A stretch of DNA of 64,000 nucleotides from Marinibactrum halimedae (GCF_021234875.1 NZ_JAJQVM010000019.1:1-64000); one strand, 5' to 3'; positions 15,017 through 26,661 are shown, numbered from the stretch's first letter. Made by a program: numbers and translations. Notes: generated by a model not told the origin, from the letters alone.

Positions 15017-17756
15017 CTAACTGTCCCGGCAGCAGTGTACGTATACCGCGAAAAAAGAATTCCGGATAAACATCTGCCCTATCCATCTCTGTGCGCAATG
15101 TAACAAGTTGATTTTTATCTTTGTCGGTGAGAGAAGAATACACTCTTTCCATCAGCGCTATTTCGCGTATTTTACTGTGGTGATTTGGGTATCTTTTCTC
15201 TCTAATTTGATAAGCTCGTTTTAATCCCGCTAACGCAAGATCGAATTCATCATTAAACAAATACATCGAGCTTAACCCCACCTCAGCGGTGGCACGCCAT
15301 AAACTCCCCTCAGACATAATATTTAATGCCCTCTGATAAAGCAATTCCGCTCCTTGTTTATCGCCTTGCACAAAAGCCAACGACGCCTGTAATGTCACAC
15401 CAACACCCACAAGATCATTGTTCAACTCTAATCGGTGAATATTTTCCATCATCACCTTATAACTTTCTTCTGCTGCTTGAAATTTTTTCTGCTCTTGTTG
15501 AACAAGCCCCAGCCAGAGCAAATCAAATACATATTCTATGCGATCAGTATGACGCAACGTTTTTCTAATTCGAATGGCGTCTTCTAATAAAACCAATCCA
15601 CGCTCATACTCGCCTTGGTAGTATTTGATAATCCCTTGGGTTCTTAACGTGGTTGCCACAAAATAGTTATCTTTTTCACCAAAGAGTTGCTTTTGAAGAA
15701 CCAATGCCTTTTCAGCACTTTGCATCGCCTCATCAAACATTTCCATATCAATTAATGCAAGGGCCAAATTCGTAAATTGCACAGTATGATTAACATGCAT
15801 GTACTTTGAATTTCGGCTTTGCAACTGAATGGCTTTATTAATATTTTCAACGGCCTCATCAAACTTTCCCAACATTAGCTGGACTAACGCAAGGTTATTT
15901 AAAGAAATCGACAACTGAAATGCATCCCCCTCTTGGCCGGTATATAAGCCACGTAGGTGGCTAACCGCCTCTTGAAGCAATTGCTCAGATTGTAAAAAAT
16001 TCCCCTGTATCTTTGAAAAATTACCTTTCATACCGAGCAAAACAGCATATTCGATCTCAAAATACCGTGTCTCACTTTCATTTTCGGGAAGCGTATAAAT
16101 CTGAAAAAACCATTCAAGCTGATCAATTAATGCCTCCGCCTTATCATTCTGGCCTAATCGCATATAACTTTCAGCCAGTTGACGGGTTGCTTTTACCTGA
16201 GATAAAGAAGTAATAACATCAATTTGATCATAATGGTGGACTGCACTTTCAAAATATCGAACGCTTTCAGCATAATCACCTTGCCAATGGTATATTTCTC
16301 CGAATAGAGATAACAAATGAGCTTGAACAGCCGGAACAGTATGCAATTCATTCAGTATTCTCTGCTCACCCCGCTCTAGTAAATCCTGAGCAGTAATCAC
16401 ATCCAAACCCGATACATTAGGGTCTGCCGCTTTAAAAATACCCGTAAGAAACTCAGACACTTGTTGAGATTTCTTTTGCTCAACTTCGCTTATTTGCAAC
16501 GCTTTACTGATTTCATGACGTTGGACAGTCACCGTAACAGCGTACGACACCAGCAGCATCACAAATGCAGCACTGACCAAAAGGCCACGCCAATGGGTTT
16601 GAACAAATTTACGCGCACGATAGGACAGTGCATCTCCCCTTGCAGCAATAGGCGTATTATTTAAATAGGCAATAAAGTCCTGACGCAAAGAGGACATCGA
16701 TTCATATCTTTCCAGTGGATCATTGCGTAGCATTTTTAAGATAATGGCATCAATATCTTTTCGCTTATCACTGGCGATAGAAAAGGAAAAAAACCAACTG
16801 GGTGGGTCCGGCGATTGAGTACAAATGGTTTCAACCATTCTCGCCAGAGAGCTTGCACAATGGGCATAAGGGTGTTTTTGACAAAAAAGCTGGTAGGTAA
16901 CAATACCAACTTGATAAACATCGGTCGCTACTGTAATGGTTTCGTTTTTTATTTGCTCCGGTGCAGCAACCCCTGGCGTCAATACCTGTTCAGCTGTTGT
17001 GGTTTCGTTTACCTGATCATGATCACCAACCAATTTCGCAATACCAAAATCCAATAATTTTAGAACCCCCTCCTCTGTTACTAAAATATTAGAAGGCTTA
17101 ATATCACGATGCACCACTAAATGACTATGCGCAAAAAACAGTGCATCCACCAATTGTAATAACAAGGAAAATATTTTATCCGCACACAGTGAGTGAGATT
17201 GACAATACTCATCAATTCGAACACCCTCTACGTATTCCATTATAAAATAAGGAAAACCTTTCTCGGTGACGCCTCCATCGTAAAAGCGCGCTATATTAGG
17301 GTGGTTTAAGGTAGCAAGGACTTGCTTTTCACGCTGGAAACGAGCCAAGACACTTTGTGCTTGACTGTCTTTATTTAAGACTTTGATGGCTACTTTCTGC
17401 TCAAATTCACCATCATCTCTTTCACCCAGAAAAACAACACCCATACCGCCTTGACCTAAAGTGCCAGAAATTCGATAAGGGCCAATTTTTTGAAAAGTGA
17501 ACTCTGAAGCTGTCCCAATCCATGAGGGAGAAGAAATTTTCAATTTTGACTGAAAGAATTTTCCCGTTATCGCTTCTAATAAACTGGCTTCCTTTCTGTA
17601 CAAATCGAGCATTTTTTTTATTTCTTGATAAGTCTCATCCTCTTTTTTTACTAATCTCTCTAAGACATGACCCCACTCATCCTCCGGATGCCTTAAAATA
17701 TTATCCAATAAGGCATCCATTTTTTTCCACTGTTCACCTGAATAGGTTAATGGCAT
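14994..17756 (-). CDS. Transmembrane Ser/Thr protein kinase with TPR repeats
   Basis: A 920-residue PknB-like kinase. After an N-terminal helical region (1-90) comes the kinase domain (about 93-360): glycine loop GQGGMG 101-106, lysine K125 (VAIK), HRDIKPSN with D218, DFG at 236-238 and APEQ at 265-268. All catalytic residues are present. One membrane segment at about 391-412 separates it from a C-terminal half of tetratricopeptide-type helical repeats (about 460-880). The start overlaps the 3' end of the upstream ECF sigma gene by 10 bases, so the two are co-translated. In ECF43 systems (PknT/EcfP of Vibrio parahaemolyticus) such a kinase activates its sigma factor by threonine phosphorylation; the same role is inferred here. 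Confidence 0.92.
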   Translation of the reverse strand: MPLTYSGEQWKKMDALLDNILRHPEDEWGHVLERLVKKEDETYQEIKKMLDLYRKEASLLEAITGKFFQSKLKISSPSWIGTASEFTFQKIGPYRISGTLGQGGMGVVFLGERDDGEFEQKVAIKVLNKDSQAQSVLARFQREKQVLATLNHPNIARFYDGGVTEKGFPYFIMEYVEGVRIDEYCQSHSLCADKIFSLLLQLVDALFFAHSHLVVHRDIKPSNILVTEEGVLKLLDFGIAKLVGDHDQVNETTTAEQVLTPGVAAPEQIKNETITVATDVYQVGIVTYQLFCQKHPYAHCASSLARMVETICTQSPDPPSWFFSFSIASDKRKDIDAIILKMLRNDPLERYESMSSLRQDFIAYLNNTPIAARGDALSYRARKFVQTHWRGLLVSAAFVMLLVSYAVTVTVQRHEISKALQISEVEQKKSQQVSEFLTGIFKAADPNVSGLDVITAQDLLERGEQRILNELHTVPAVQAHLLSLFGEIYHWQGDYAESVRYFESAVHHYDQIDVITSLSQVKATRQLAESYMRLGQNDKAEALIDQLEWFFQIYTLPENESETRYFEIEYAVLLGMKGNFSKIQGNFLQSEQLLQEAVSHLRGLYTGQEGDAFQLSISLNNLALVQLMLGKFDEAVENINKAIQLQSRNSKYMHVNHTVQFTNLALALIDMEMFDEAMQSAEKALVLQKQLFGEKDNYFVATTLRTQGIIKYYQGEYERGLVLLEDAIRIRKTLRHTDRIEYVFDLLWLGLVQQEQKKFQAAEESYKVMMENIHRLELNNDLVGVGVTLQASLAFVQGDKQGAELLYQRALNIMSEGSLWRATAEVGLSSMYLFNDEFDLALAGLKRAYQIREKRYPNHHSKIREIALMERVYSSLTDKDKNQLVTLRTEMDRADVYPEFFFRGIRTLLPGQLDRAIEKQ

Positions 17757-18325
17757 AACGATGATTTTTCATCCATGATTTTCAACAAAAGTAGCTTTGC
17801 CTTTTGCCAATTTCTTCTTACCGTTCGAACATGAACAGACAGCAATTCAGCAATCTCAACCTCAGTCATCCCTCCAAAACATTTCAACTCAATGAGATTA
17901 GCAAGGTCGTCACTGATGTTGCGAACTTTATCAATCACTTCATTGATAAATAAAAATTCTTCTTCGGGTGATTGATGATCAAAAATGGATTCGGTATAGG
18001 TTTGCTGCAGCCAATCTCCACCGCGCTTCTGCGCATACTGCTGCTCAATGTGATTCACAAGAACTTGACGCATGGCCCGTGCGGCCAATGCAAAAAAATG
18101 TTTTCTATTTTCAATACGTAATGAGTCTGGTGCACTTAATTTAATGTAAGCTTCGTTCACTAAAATAGTGGCATTTAAATTATCGATCGACCAAGCTTTG
18201 CGCAACTGATATCGAGCAATAGACTTTAGCTCTGAATACACTGCAGCATAAACATCATTAAAACCTGACAAATCACCAACGGCATGACGACCTAATATTT
18301 GAGTAATGTCTTGATGCGCTGACAT
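17747..18325 (-). CDS. ECF sigma factor, ECF43-like, paired with Ser/Thr kinase
   Basis: A 192-residue extracytoplasmic-function sigma factor. Region sigma-2 is about residues 15-90 (core-binding helix ATILVNEAYIKL, then RKHFFALAARAMRQVLVNH). Sigma-4 is about 125-185 with the helix-turn-helix MTEVEIAELLSVHVRTVRRN. It matches the TIGR02999 type, in which LxxTxLVxEAY is typical; the threonine of that motif is T53 here. No anti-sigma gene is adjacent. Instead the downstream kinase gene overlaps it by 10 bases. In the characterised ECF43 pair the equivalent region is phosphorylated to permit core polymerase binding; I infer T53 as the candidate site. The target promoters are unknown. Confidence 0.88.
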   Translation of the reverse strand: MSAHQDITQILGRHAVGDLSGFNDVYAAVYSELKSIARYQLRKAWSIDNLNATILVNEAYIKLSAPDSLRIENRKHFFALAARAMRQVLVNHIEQQYAQKRGGDWLQQTYTESIFDHQSPEEEFLFINEVIDKVRNISDDLANLIELKCFGGMTEVEIAELLSVHVRTVRRNWQKAKLLLLKIMDEKSSLCH

Positions 18326-18726
18326 AATTTCTCGTCCTCTTCCTTAATTTCAGTTTCCTTAGCTTAAATAACCAATACTGCACACCTCCGAATTCATAAT
18401 GCTTAAAAAGCACCATGAATAGTTTTAATTCGCTCAAAAAATACAAAACACTGCTGCATATTAAGCAGTAAATATACGGCTGCGAATTCGAGATCAGAGT
18501 AATTGATCATCTACGTTAGCCATATTCTACCTTGACCTAACTCAGTGACCACAACCGTTTGAGAATCAAAATTTATAAAAAAATAAAATTTTAATTTTAA
18601 TGAGAAATAAAAAAGGCCGGCATTGCCGACCTTTTTTAAAATAACGATTCTATGCGCCACGCGGCGTAAAAATCATTAAATCATCACTCCGATGGAGACA
18701 TGAGTAATTAATCCCTGCGTGAATAG
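18326..18726. other. Intergenic region between purA and the sigma factor gene
   Basis: 401 bases without a gene. It holds the purA terminator (18609-18637) and, left of that, the AT-rich upstream region of the sigma factor gene. I see no convincing promoter hexamers of standard sigma-70 form there. A short inverted repeat (GAGTAA/TTACTC, about 18701-18732) overlaps the purA stop. Confidence 0.5.
18609..18637 (-). terminator. Rho-independent terminator downstream of purA
   Basis: Stem GGCCGGC/GCCGACC (one G-U pair) with loop ATT, flanked by A6 and T6, so it can act in both directions. It lies about 90 bases after the purA stop and separates purA from the sigma/kinase operon. Confidence 0.85.
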
Positions 18727-20085
<1,359 letters not shown>

Positions 20086-20130
20086 TCACTCAACACACTC
20101 ATTCATCTTTTCTGAGGCGACATCGATACC

Positions 20131-21321
20131 TTAATTTTTATTTAAAGGCTTGACGCAATATTCACCCTCTTCTAATACCAACTGGCGATCACACAGAGAT
20201 TCCGAAATCACCAAAGCTTGATCTGCCAGACCACATACAACTCGCTCGCCTTGGCTACGCAACGCCTGAATGGCCAACCATTGTTTTGGATCTTCTGTGG
20301 ATGCCGCAAAAATAGCGGGCTTTGGTTGGTATTCCACACTTAACAGCTGGTGCAATGTCGTCAATGCGATAGAAAAACCCGTTGCAGGTCTCGCATGACC
20401 AAAAACTTCACCAATGTGATCATAGCGCCCGCCATTGGCGATAGCTTCACCATGCCCTGGTGAAAACGCCGCAAAGACTACACCTGTATGATAGTGATAG
20501 CCTCTTAGCTCGCTTAAATCGAAGTATAATTTCGCTTGTGGATAACGCTGGCTGATCACACTTGCCATCACCTCAAGCTCATCAATCGCCGCAATGACTT
20601 CTGCCGGTGCCTGATCAAAAACATCCCGCGCACGTTGTAAAACAGAAGCATCGCCAGCCAAACCTGCCAAAGCAAAGAACCATTTCGCACTCTCGGTATC
20701 GGTCACATTCGCCTCAACCCATGCATCAATGTCTTTTGTGGATTTTTGCTGAAGCAAATCAAATAGCTGTCTTTCTTGCTCTGTCGAAAAACTCACCGAC
20801 TCTGATAACGCTCGGAAAATACCTACGTGCCCAAGATCAATATTAAGACTTGGTAACCCTGCCGTTTGTAATGATTCCAGCAATAAGGAAACGACCTCTA
20901 TATCAGCCTCAATCCCCGCCTCACCATACAATTCTATGCCCGCTTGAATAGGAGTGCGTGATGCTAAAGGGTTTTTCGGTTTAGCGTGAATAACATGGCC
21001 GGTGTAACAAAGTCGGCTGATGCCCTCACGACGAAAACTGTGGGCGTCCATACGGGCAATTTGCGGTGTCATATCTGCCCGCAGCCCCATCATCCGACCA
21101 CTTAATTGATCGGTAAGGCGGAAGGTAAGTAAGTCAATGTCGGAACCGAGTCCAACAAGTAGGGAGTCTGTATATTCAATCATCGGCGGTATTACCAAGT
21201 CATACCCCCAGCGATGATATAAATCCACCAGTTGTCGTCGCAGCGACTCAATTTGCTCCGCCGCCGCAGGTAAGATCTCATCAACCCCGTCAGGCAACAA
21301 CCACCGGTCTGCATAGCTCAT
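20131..21321 (-). CDS. hisZ: ATP phosphoribosyltransferase regulatory subunit HisZ
   Basis: A 396-residue paralogue of histidyl-tRNA synthetase lacking the anticodon-binding domain. It forms the hetero-octamer with short-form HisG and carries the allosteric and activating function in the first step of histidine synthesis. It keeps the class II synthetase fold: motif 2-like RMMGLRADMTPQIAR, and ELRGYHYHTGVVF with GGRYD later. The start at ATG 21321 gives MSYADRWLLPDGVDE, the usual HisZ beginning; GTGAG lies 7 bases upstream. No hisG is in the window, so a short HisG must be encoded elsewhere. Confidence 0.95.
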   Translation of the reverse strand: MSYADRWLLPDGVDEILPAAAEQIESLRRQLVDLYHRWGYDLVIPPMIEYTDSLLVGLGSDIDLLTFRLTDQLSGRMMGLRADMTPQIARMDAHSFRREGISRLCYTGHVIHAKPKNPLASRTPIQAGIELYGEAGIEADIEVVSLLLESLQTAGLPSLNIDLGHVGIFRALSESVSFSTEQERQLFDLLQQKSTKDIDAWVEANVTDTESAKWFFALAGLAGDASVLQRARDVFDQAPAEVIAAIDELEVMASVISQRYPQAKLYFDLSELRGYHYHTGVVFAAFSPGHGEAIANGGRYDHIGEVFGHARPATGFSIALTTLHQLLSVEYQPKPAIFAASTEDPKQWLAIQALRSQGERVVCGLADQALVISESLCDRQLVLEEGEYCVKPLNKN

Positions 21322-21404
21322 AGATGTCTCACTTGTGATCGTTCTAGAATGCCGCAATACAGGTTTCAACCGGAGCTCACCCCAGTTACAAAACCTCAAG
21401 ACAC

Positions 21405-21430
21405 AAAAAAACCGGGCGCCTGGCCCGGTT
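21405..21430 (-). terminator. Rho-independent terminator after hflC
   Basis: Stem AACCGGGC/GCCCGGTT (8 base pairs) with loop GCCTG; on the leftward strand it runs into T7. It ends the hflK-hflC transcript about 80 bases after hflC. Confidence 0.88.
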
Positions 21431-21509
21431 TGTTCAATTTTACCACTAAGTTAGCGGCTTTGTTTAGCCTAAAACACAAAATGTTAGGCATTAACCTAAG
21501 AATGAAGAA

Positions 21510-22385
21510 TTATTGTCCGCCGCCTTTAGGATCATTCAGGTAACGAAAGAATTCACTTTCTGGATCAACCAGCAACAAATCACCTCGTCCACTGAAGGTT
21601 TGTTTGTAAGCTTGTAAGCTTCTTAAGAAGCTGTAGAACTCTCTGTCCTTATTGTAGGCCGAAGCGTAAATGGCCGCCGCTTGAGCATCCCCTTCACCTC
21701 GGATGTACTCAGAATCACGATAGGCCTCTGCTTCAATTACCGCTTTTTGACGATCCGCATCGGCTTGGATAACTTCGGCTTGCTCACGACCTTTAGCACG
21801 ATGTTCACGCGCTTCGCGTTCACGCTCAGAAGTCATACGACGAAACACGGAGTCACTCACATCTTCCGGTAAATCAATGCGCTTGACTCTCACATCAACC
21901 ACTTCAATACCCAAGCTGGAGTTACTGAATTCATTAAGCGCATTGGTAAGATCAATCATTAATTGGTCGCGCTCACCAGACACAACCTCCAACAAGCTGC
22001 GTTGCGCGAACTGGTTACGAAGCCCCTCATTAATACGCTGAGCCAACAACTGCTCTGCGCGAGCTTCATCACCATTGGTGGCTTTATAGTAGGTATTCAC
22101 ATCTTGAATACGCCACTTCGCAAAAGAGTCCACCATCATGCCCTTTTTCTCAAGGGTTAAAAAACGCTCTTCCGGCGCATCGAAGGTCAATACACGAGCA
22201 TCAAATTTACGCACCTGTTGAACCATTGGAATCTTAAAGTGCAAACCTGGCTCAATATTGGGCTCAGATAAACGACCAAATTCCAATAACACCGCACGCT
22301 CTGTCTCTTTCACGATGTAAATACTGTTGGCCACAATGATCAGTGCCAAAACGCCAATAACGGCTCCTATTATTTTACCGTTCAT
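21510..22385 (-). CDS. hflC: HflC, SPFH-family membrane protease modulator
   Basis: A 291-residue protein with one N-terminal membrane anchor (about 5-22) and a periplasmic SPFH/band-7 domain (VKETERAVLLEFGRL and onward), followed by a long charged coiled coil (about 180-250, ending in the EAYRDSEYIRGEGDAQAA motif). With HflK it forms the large membrane-bound assembly that surrounds and restrains the FtsH protease. Its start overlaps the stop of hflK by one base (TAATG), giving translational coupling in a 1:1 complex. Confidence 0.97.
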   Translation of the reverse strand: MNGKIIGAVIGVLALIIVANSIYIVKETERAVLLEFGRLSEPNIEPGLHFKIPMVQQVRKFDARVLTFDAPEERFLTLEKKGMMVDSFAKWRIQDVNTYYKATNGDEARAEQLLAQRINEGLRNQFAQRSLLEVVSGERDQLMIDLTNALNEFSNSSLGIEVVDVRVKRIDLPEDVSDSVFRRMTSEREREAREHRAKGREQAEVIQADADRQKAVIEAEAYRDSEYIRGEGDAQAAAIYASAYNKDREFYSFLRSLQAYKQTFSGRGDLLLVDPESEFFRYLNDPKGGGQ

Positions 22386-23542
22386 TAACGAGACCCTCTT
22401 GAAGTGCGGCTATTAATCACATCTCTACGAACCTGCTCAGAGACTCTATCAGTGATTTCTCTTAGCAATTCAGGCGAAATCGCTGTCGCCCCACTGTAAC
22501 CAGGCGCTGAAGTACTGCGCTCCATAAGCTTATCAAGAGGTAAATACATCATGTTGTTACCACCATCGATATCAACCAGTACCTTAGAGCTATTGGCCAT
22601 CACTTCTTGTACAGCGTCTAAATACAAGCGTTCACGAGTCACTTCGGTGGCTTTTTGGTATTCGACTAATAGTTTTTCAAAACGCTGCGCATCACCTTGA
22701 GCACGAGCAATGACTTGCTCACGGTAAGCATTCGCTTCTTCGATCATTCGTTGCGCGCGACCTCGAGCTTCAGGCACAACACCATTGGCGTAGGTTTGCG
22801 CTTCGTTTTTCACACGCTCCTCATCTTCTCGCGCTTTGTTCACATCATCAAACGCCGCTTGCACTTGGCTTGGTGGGGCAGAATCTTCAACGTTGACTTT
22901 ATCCACCAAGATACCCGTTTGGTAAGCATCCAAGTATTGCTGTAAGCGTGATTGAACATCTGAAGCAATAGCTTGGCGGCCTTCGGTCAACACAGAATGC
23001 ATGACATTAGACCCCACAACATGACGTAAAGCAGAGTCAGTGGCTTGATACAAGCTCACTTCGGGCGACCGCACATTCAACGCAAAATCACGCGCATCGC
23101 CGATGGTGTATTGAACGGAGAGACGAATGTCCACAATATTCAAGTCTTCTGTCAGCATGGTGCCTTTCGTACTGTGAAGACGTTTACGAGTGACATTCAC
23201 TTTTTCAATGGCATCAATCAGCGGTGGGTTCCAATGAAGACCTGGACCAATCGTGGAGTGATAGGTGCCTAAACGCAAGACAACGGCACGCTCTTGTTCG
23301 TTCACCTGATAAAAGCCGGCTATGCCATAAATCGTGGCGGCAATGATCAAAATCAAACCAATGGGTATGCCACTGAGCAGTGAACCACCGCTACCAGAGT
23401 TGCCGCTGTTTCCCCCTCCAAACATTCCATTTAATTTTTCTTGGAATTTTTTTAATGCCTCATCAAGATCGGGCGGTCCATCACCGCCGCGCTTGCCGCC
23501 CCATGGGTCTTGCTTATTGCCACCCGGTTCATTCCAGGCCAT
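22385..23542 (-). CDS. hflK: HflK, SPFH-family membrane protease modulator
   Basis: A 385-residue partner of HflC. The cytoplasmic N-terminus is Gly/Pro-rich (MAWNEPGGNKQDPWG, then a GNSGNSGSGG stretch), followed by one membrane segment at about 58-78, the SPFH domain starting VNEQERAVVLRLG, and a charged helical region ending near residue 290. Length and order match the family. It acts in the inner membrane as an FtsH regulator affecting turnover of membrane proteins. It is the first gene of the hflKC pair; 270 bases separate it from hflX. Confidence 0.97.
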   Translation of the reverse strand: MAWNEPGGNKQDPWGGKRGGDGPPDLDEALKKFQEKLNGMFGGGNSGNSGSGGSLLSGIPIGLILIIAATIYGIAGFYQVNEQERAVVLRLGTYHSTIGPGLHWNPPLIDAIEKVNVTRKRLHSTKGTMLTEDLNIVDIRLSVQYTIGDARDFALNVRSPEVSLYQATDSALRHVVGSNVMHSVLTEGRQAIASDVQSRLQQYLDAYQTGILVDKVNVEDSAPPSQVQAAFDDVNKAREDEERVKNEAQTYANGVVPEARGRAQRMIEEANAYREQVIARAQGDAQRFEKLLVEYQKATEVTRERLYLDAVQEVMANSSKVLVDIDGGNNMMYLPLDKLMERSTSAPGYSGATAISPELLREITDRVSEQVRRDVINSRTSRGSR

Positions 23543-23582
23543 AGAGACTCTCCAATTTAATTGTTCTAATGTGATCGTTCTT

Positions 23583-23686
23583 TTCTATAGTCGTTATCTT
23601 CTATAGTCGCTCTTAAGTAGAGATTCTTAATCAACTATTCTTAAGGAACTACTTTTAATTAGCAGTTACGAATAGTAGTTACGAAT
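23583..23686. repeat. Two short tandem duplications between hflX and hflK
   Basis: A 16-bp period (TTCTATAGTCG(T/C)...) is repeated twice at 23583-23614, and a 13-bp period (AG(C/T)AGTTACGAAT) twice at 23661-23686. The gap 23543-23813 has no gene. These lie in the upstream region of hflK. Confidence 0.75.
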
Positions 23687-23813
23687 ATTGTTATTTCAAT
23701 ATCCGTTAGCACTTGTGAATTCTAACAAGCATAAGGTTGGGATATAACAGTTTGTTGTTTCTGCCCGACAACGTTTATCCGACTTAACAACAGCTTAACA
23801 ACAACGGGCGGGG

Positions 23814-25127
23814 TTAATTATTGAGTGCCTTTGGGTCACCAGACCAACGTAAGTCGCTCCAATCAATACCGATATAACTAAGAATACGCATTAAGTCTGG
23901 CTTTGGGATGCGCAAGTGCAATTCACTGCCACCATCCTCAGCATACTCTTCGCTAACCACCGCTTGCTGTTGATACAACTGAGCGCGCAGTTTGGCATCC
24001 GTTGGCGAGAGAGTAACGCAACCATCAACAACATCTTCACCCAGAATTTCCGAAAGCGCTTCATGAAAATACTCAAGCCCAACGCCGTCGCGAGCAGAAA
24101 GCCATACAGCGACTGGCCGCCCTTCTTCATTTCGGTCAATGCGGGGTTGAAAATCGCTCAGCAAATCGATTTTATTATAAACACGCAATTGCGGTAGATC
24201 GGCGGCTCCAATTTCTTCCAGTACAGAGTGCACTTCAATAATATTTCGCTCACGCTCGTCATCGGCACAGTCAATCACATGCAATAGTAAATCGCTGTTT
24301 GATGCCTCTTCCAGCGTAGCACGAAATGCTTCAACTAAGCGGTGAGGTAAATGGCTGATGAAACCAACGGTATCGGCCAAAATACAGGCACCGACATCCC
24401 TTAGCTCGATACGGCGCATGGTGGGGTCGAGTGTAGCGAATAACTGATCCTTAGCGTAAACATCAGAATCGGTCAGGACATTGAAGAGTGTGGATTTACC
24501 GGCATTGGTATAACCAACAAAAGAGACTGTTGGAATAGAATTGCGTTGCCTTGAACGGCGACCTTGCTGACGCTGCCGACGCACTTTATCTAAGCGAGCC
24601 TGAATGGCTTTGATACGCGCCCGTAACAACCGACGGTCAGTTTCCAGCTGTGTCTCACCCGGGCCTCTAAGACCAATTCCGCCTTTTTGCCTTTCCAAAT
24701 GTGTCCAACCTCGGATTAAGCGCGTGGACATATGCTCTAACTGAGCAAGCTCAACCTGCAACTTACCCTCATGGGTTCGTGCACGTTGTGCAAAAATATC
24801 CAGAATTAAGCCGGTTCGATCGAGCACACGACATTTTAACGCAGCTTCAACATTGCGCTCCTGGCTGGGCGATAGGGCATGATTAAAGATCACCAACTCG
24901 GCATTGTGCGTCGAGACAATATCGCGAATTTCTTCGAGCTTACCCCCGCCAATAAAATAACGAGGATCCGGCTTCGCTCTTTGCCCAGTTACAAAGGCAA
25001 CAGGGTCAGCGCCAGCGGATAACGCCAACTCTTCAAATTCTCGCGGATCATCAGGATCATCAATCTGGGAAAAATCCAAGTGAACCAATACGGCTAGCTC
25101 ACCAGATTGCGGACGTTCAAAAAACAA
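23814..25127 (-). CDS. hflX: GTPase HflX, ribosome-splitting/rescue factor
   Basis: A 437-residue Obg/HflX-family GTPase. The N-terminal HflX domain (about 15-190, GGGKLEEI, then the RGPGETQLETDRR signature at 155-167) precedes a G domain with G1 GYTNAGKST, G3 DTVGF and G4 NKID. HflX binds the large ribosomal subunit and splits stalled ribosomes, notably under heat stress. It lies 77 bases downstream of hfq, in the conserved miaA-hfq-hflX order. Confidence 0.97.
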   Translation of the reverse strand: MFFERPQSGELAVLVHLDFSQIDDPDDPREFEELALSAGADPVAFVTGQRAKPDPRYFIGGGKLEEIRDIVSTHNAELVIFNHALSPSQERNVEAALKCRVLDRTGLILDIFAQRARTHEGKLQVELAQLEHMSTRLIRGWTHLERQKGGIGLRGPGETQLETDRRLLRARIKAIQARLDKVRRQRQQGRRSRQRNSIPTVSFVGYTNAGKSTLFNVLTDSDVYAKDQLFATLDPTMRRIELRDVGACILADTVGFISHLPHRLVEAFRATLEEASNSDLLLHVIDCADDERERNIIEVHSVLEEIGAADLPQLRVYNKIDLLSDFQPRIDRNEEGRPVAVWLSARDGVGLEYFHEALSEILGEDVVDGCVTLSPTDAKLRAQLYQQQAVVSEEYAEDGGSELHLRIPKPDLMRILSYIGIDWSDLRWSGDPKALNN

Positions 25128-25204
25128 CGATTAAACCTCTCAATCTAACAATACTGTTGCTTCAATTCGTCCGCACTGCCCTTGCGCCAGTATAGCGAGC
25201 GCAA

Positions 25205-25462
25205 TCATGCCTCTTCGCTTTCTGCTTCACCCGCTGCCGGGTTGAGCATAGGCACTCGTACCGCACGCGATGGCACAATGGTGGAAATAGCGTGCTTGTA
25301 AACCATTTGGCTCACCGTGTTTTTCAGTAATACGACGAATTGATCAAAAGATTCCACTTGGCCTTGCAGCTTAATGCCATTTACCAAGTAGATGGATACT
25401 GGAATGCGTTCTTTACGTAAGACGTTTAAGTAAGGGTCTTGTAAGCTATGCCCTTTTGACAT
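25205..25462 (-). CDS. hfq: RNA chaperone Hfq
   Basis: An 85-residue Sm-like protein that forms a hexameric ring and pairs small RNAs with mRNAs. It shows the Sm1 motif ([25 protein letters not shown]) in two parts and the Sm2 motif YKHAIST with the uridine-binding K56/H57. The short C-terminal tail ([10 protein letters not shown]) is acidic. Position between miaA and hflX is the standard one. Confidence 0.98.
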   Translation of the reverse strand: MSKGHSLQDPYLNVLRKERIPVSIYLVNGIKLQGQVESFDQFVVLLKNTVSQMVYKHAISTIVPSRAVRVPMLNPAAGEAESEEA

Positions 25463-25577
25463 ATTTATTCTCCTAATTATAAAAAAGACGTACCCACACC
25501 AAAATCCTAAAATTACTGCATTATGGGGTACAAGCGTAAAAAACTAGAAAGCGAATCAACTGACATTATATGGCCAT

Positions 25578-26591
25578 TTACGGCAAAAAATTCAAGGCTT
25601 GTTCAAGAATTTGACGACGCGTGTAAGGCTCCCCTGATTCATTTTCCGTGTAAACCCATGACAGCGGATATTGCCAACCCCGCAGCCAGGTAAGTTGGCG
25701 CTTCGCCAATTGACGTGTCGCCACTAATGATTTTTCTTTTGCTGTTTCTAAATCATACTCACCAGCGATATATTTCCATACCTGTCGATACCCAACGGCA
25801 CGTATCGCCGGTAATTCTTCGTGTAAATCACCACGCTCATAAAGTTTTTCCACTTCATCAACAAATCCAGCATCAAACATTAATGCTAAGCGTTTTTGAA
25901 TACGATGATGCAAGACACTTCGATCACGTGGCGTAATCGCCAATTGATGAACACGGTATTGTTCGAGTATATCCCATGTCCCTGACTCTCGCTGCTCAGC
26001 TCGTAATTGAGTCATGGTTTTTCCACTGGCATAAAAAACTTCTAAGGCTCGACTTAAACGTTGCGAATGATTCGGATGAATTTGCACTGCCATCTCAGGG
26101 TCAATCTCAGCCAATTCACGATGCACACTCGGCCACCCTTCCTTTTGGGCTTTCAGCTCAATACGAGCACGAATATTCGAGTCGGCAACGGGCATTGGCG
26201 CTAAACCTTCTAACAAGGCTTTGAAATACAGCATCGTGCCCCCCACCAGCAAAGGTATACGCCCCGCTTCTATGGCCTCTTCAATAGCTATTTTGGCATC
26301 TTTACAAAAATCCGCTGCAGAATAAGGCTCGGATGGATCTCGAATATCAATTAATTGATGCGGAAATTGGGCCAACTCTTCCTGTGTGGGTTTGGCAGAG
26401 CCAATATCCATATTTCGATACACCAACGCGGAATCAACACTGATCAGTTGCACCGGCAATGTTTTAGATATCGACATTGCCAAATCGGTTTTACCAGAAG
26501 CGGTAGGGCCCATTAGAAAAATAATCAGAGGGCGCTCGTTTCGCGCCAATAAGCATTGCTCTTTATGAGGGCCAGCCATCGGGTTAGACAT
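25578..26591 (-). CDS. miaA: tRNA dimethylallyltransferase MiaA
   Basis: A 337-residue enzyme that transfers a dimethylallyl group to the N6 of A37 in tRNAs reading UNN codons. The P-loop GPTASGKTD (28-36), [16 protein letters not shown] and the late segment [14 protein letters not shown] are family signatures. It has about 20 residues before the P-loop, a little more than E. coli MiaA (316 residues); the start could be M5. It follows mutL by 70 bases. Confidence 0.97.
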   Translation of the reverse strand: MSNPMAGPHKEQCLLARNERPLIIFLMGPTASGKTDLAMSISKTLPVQLISVDSALVYRNMDIGSAKPTQEELAQFPHQLIDIRDPSEPYSAADFCKDAKIAIEEAIEAGRIPLLVGGTMLYFKALLEGLAPMPVADSNIRARIELKAQKEGWPSVHRELAEIDPEMAVQIHPNHSQRLSRALEVFYASGKTMTQLRAEQRESGTWDILEQYRVHQLAITPRDRSVLHHRIQKRLALMFDAGFVDEVEKLYERGDLHEELPAIRAVGYRQVWKYIAGEYDLETAKEKSLVATRQLAKRQLTWLRGWQYPLSWVYTENESGEPYTRRQILEQALNFLP

Positions 26592-26661
26592 TCTTAGAAT
26601 TCACTTAATATCGTGGGGCATTTTTTTAGCCGGAAAGAAAACACTGCGTCCAGATACTTTT

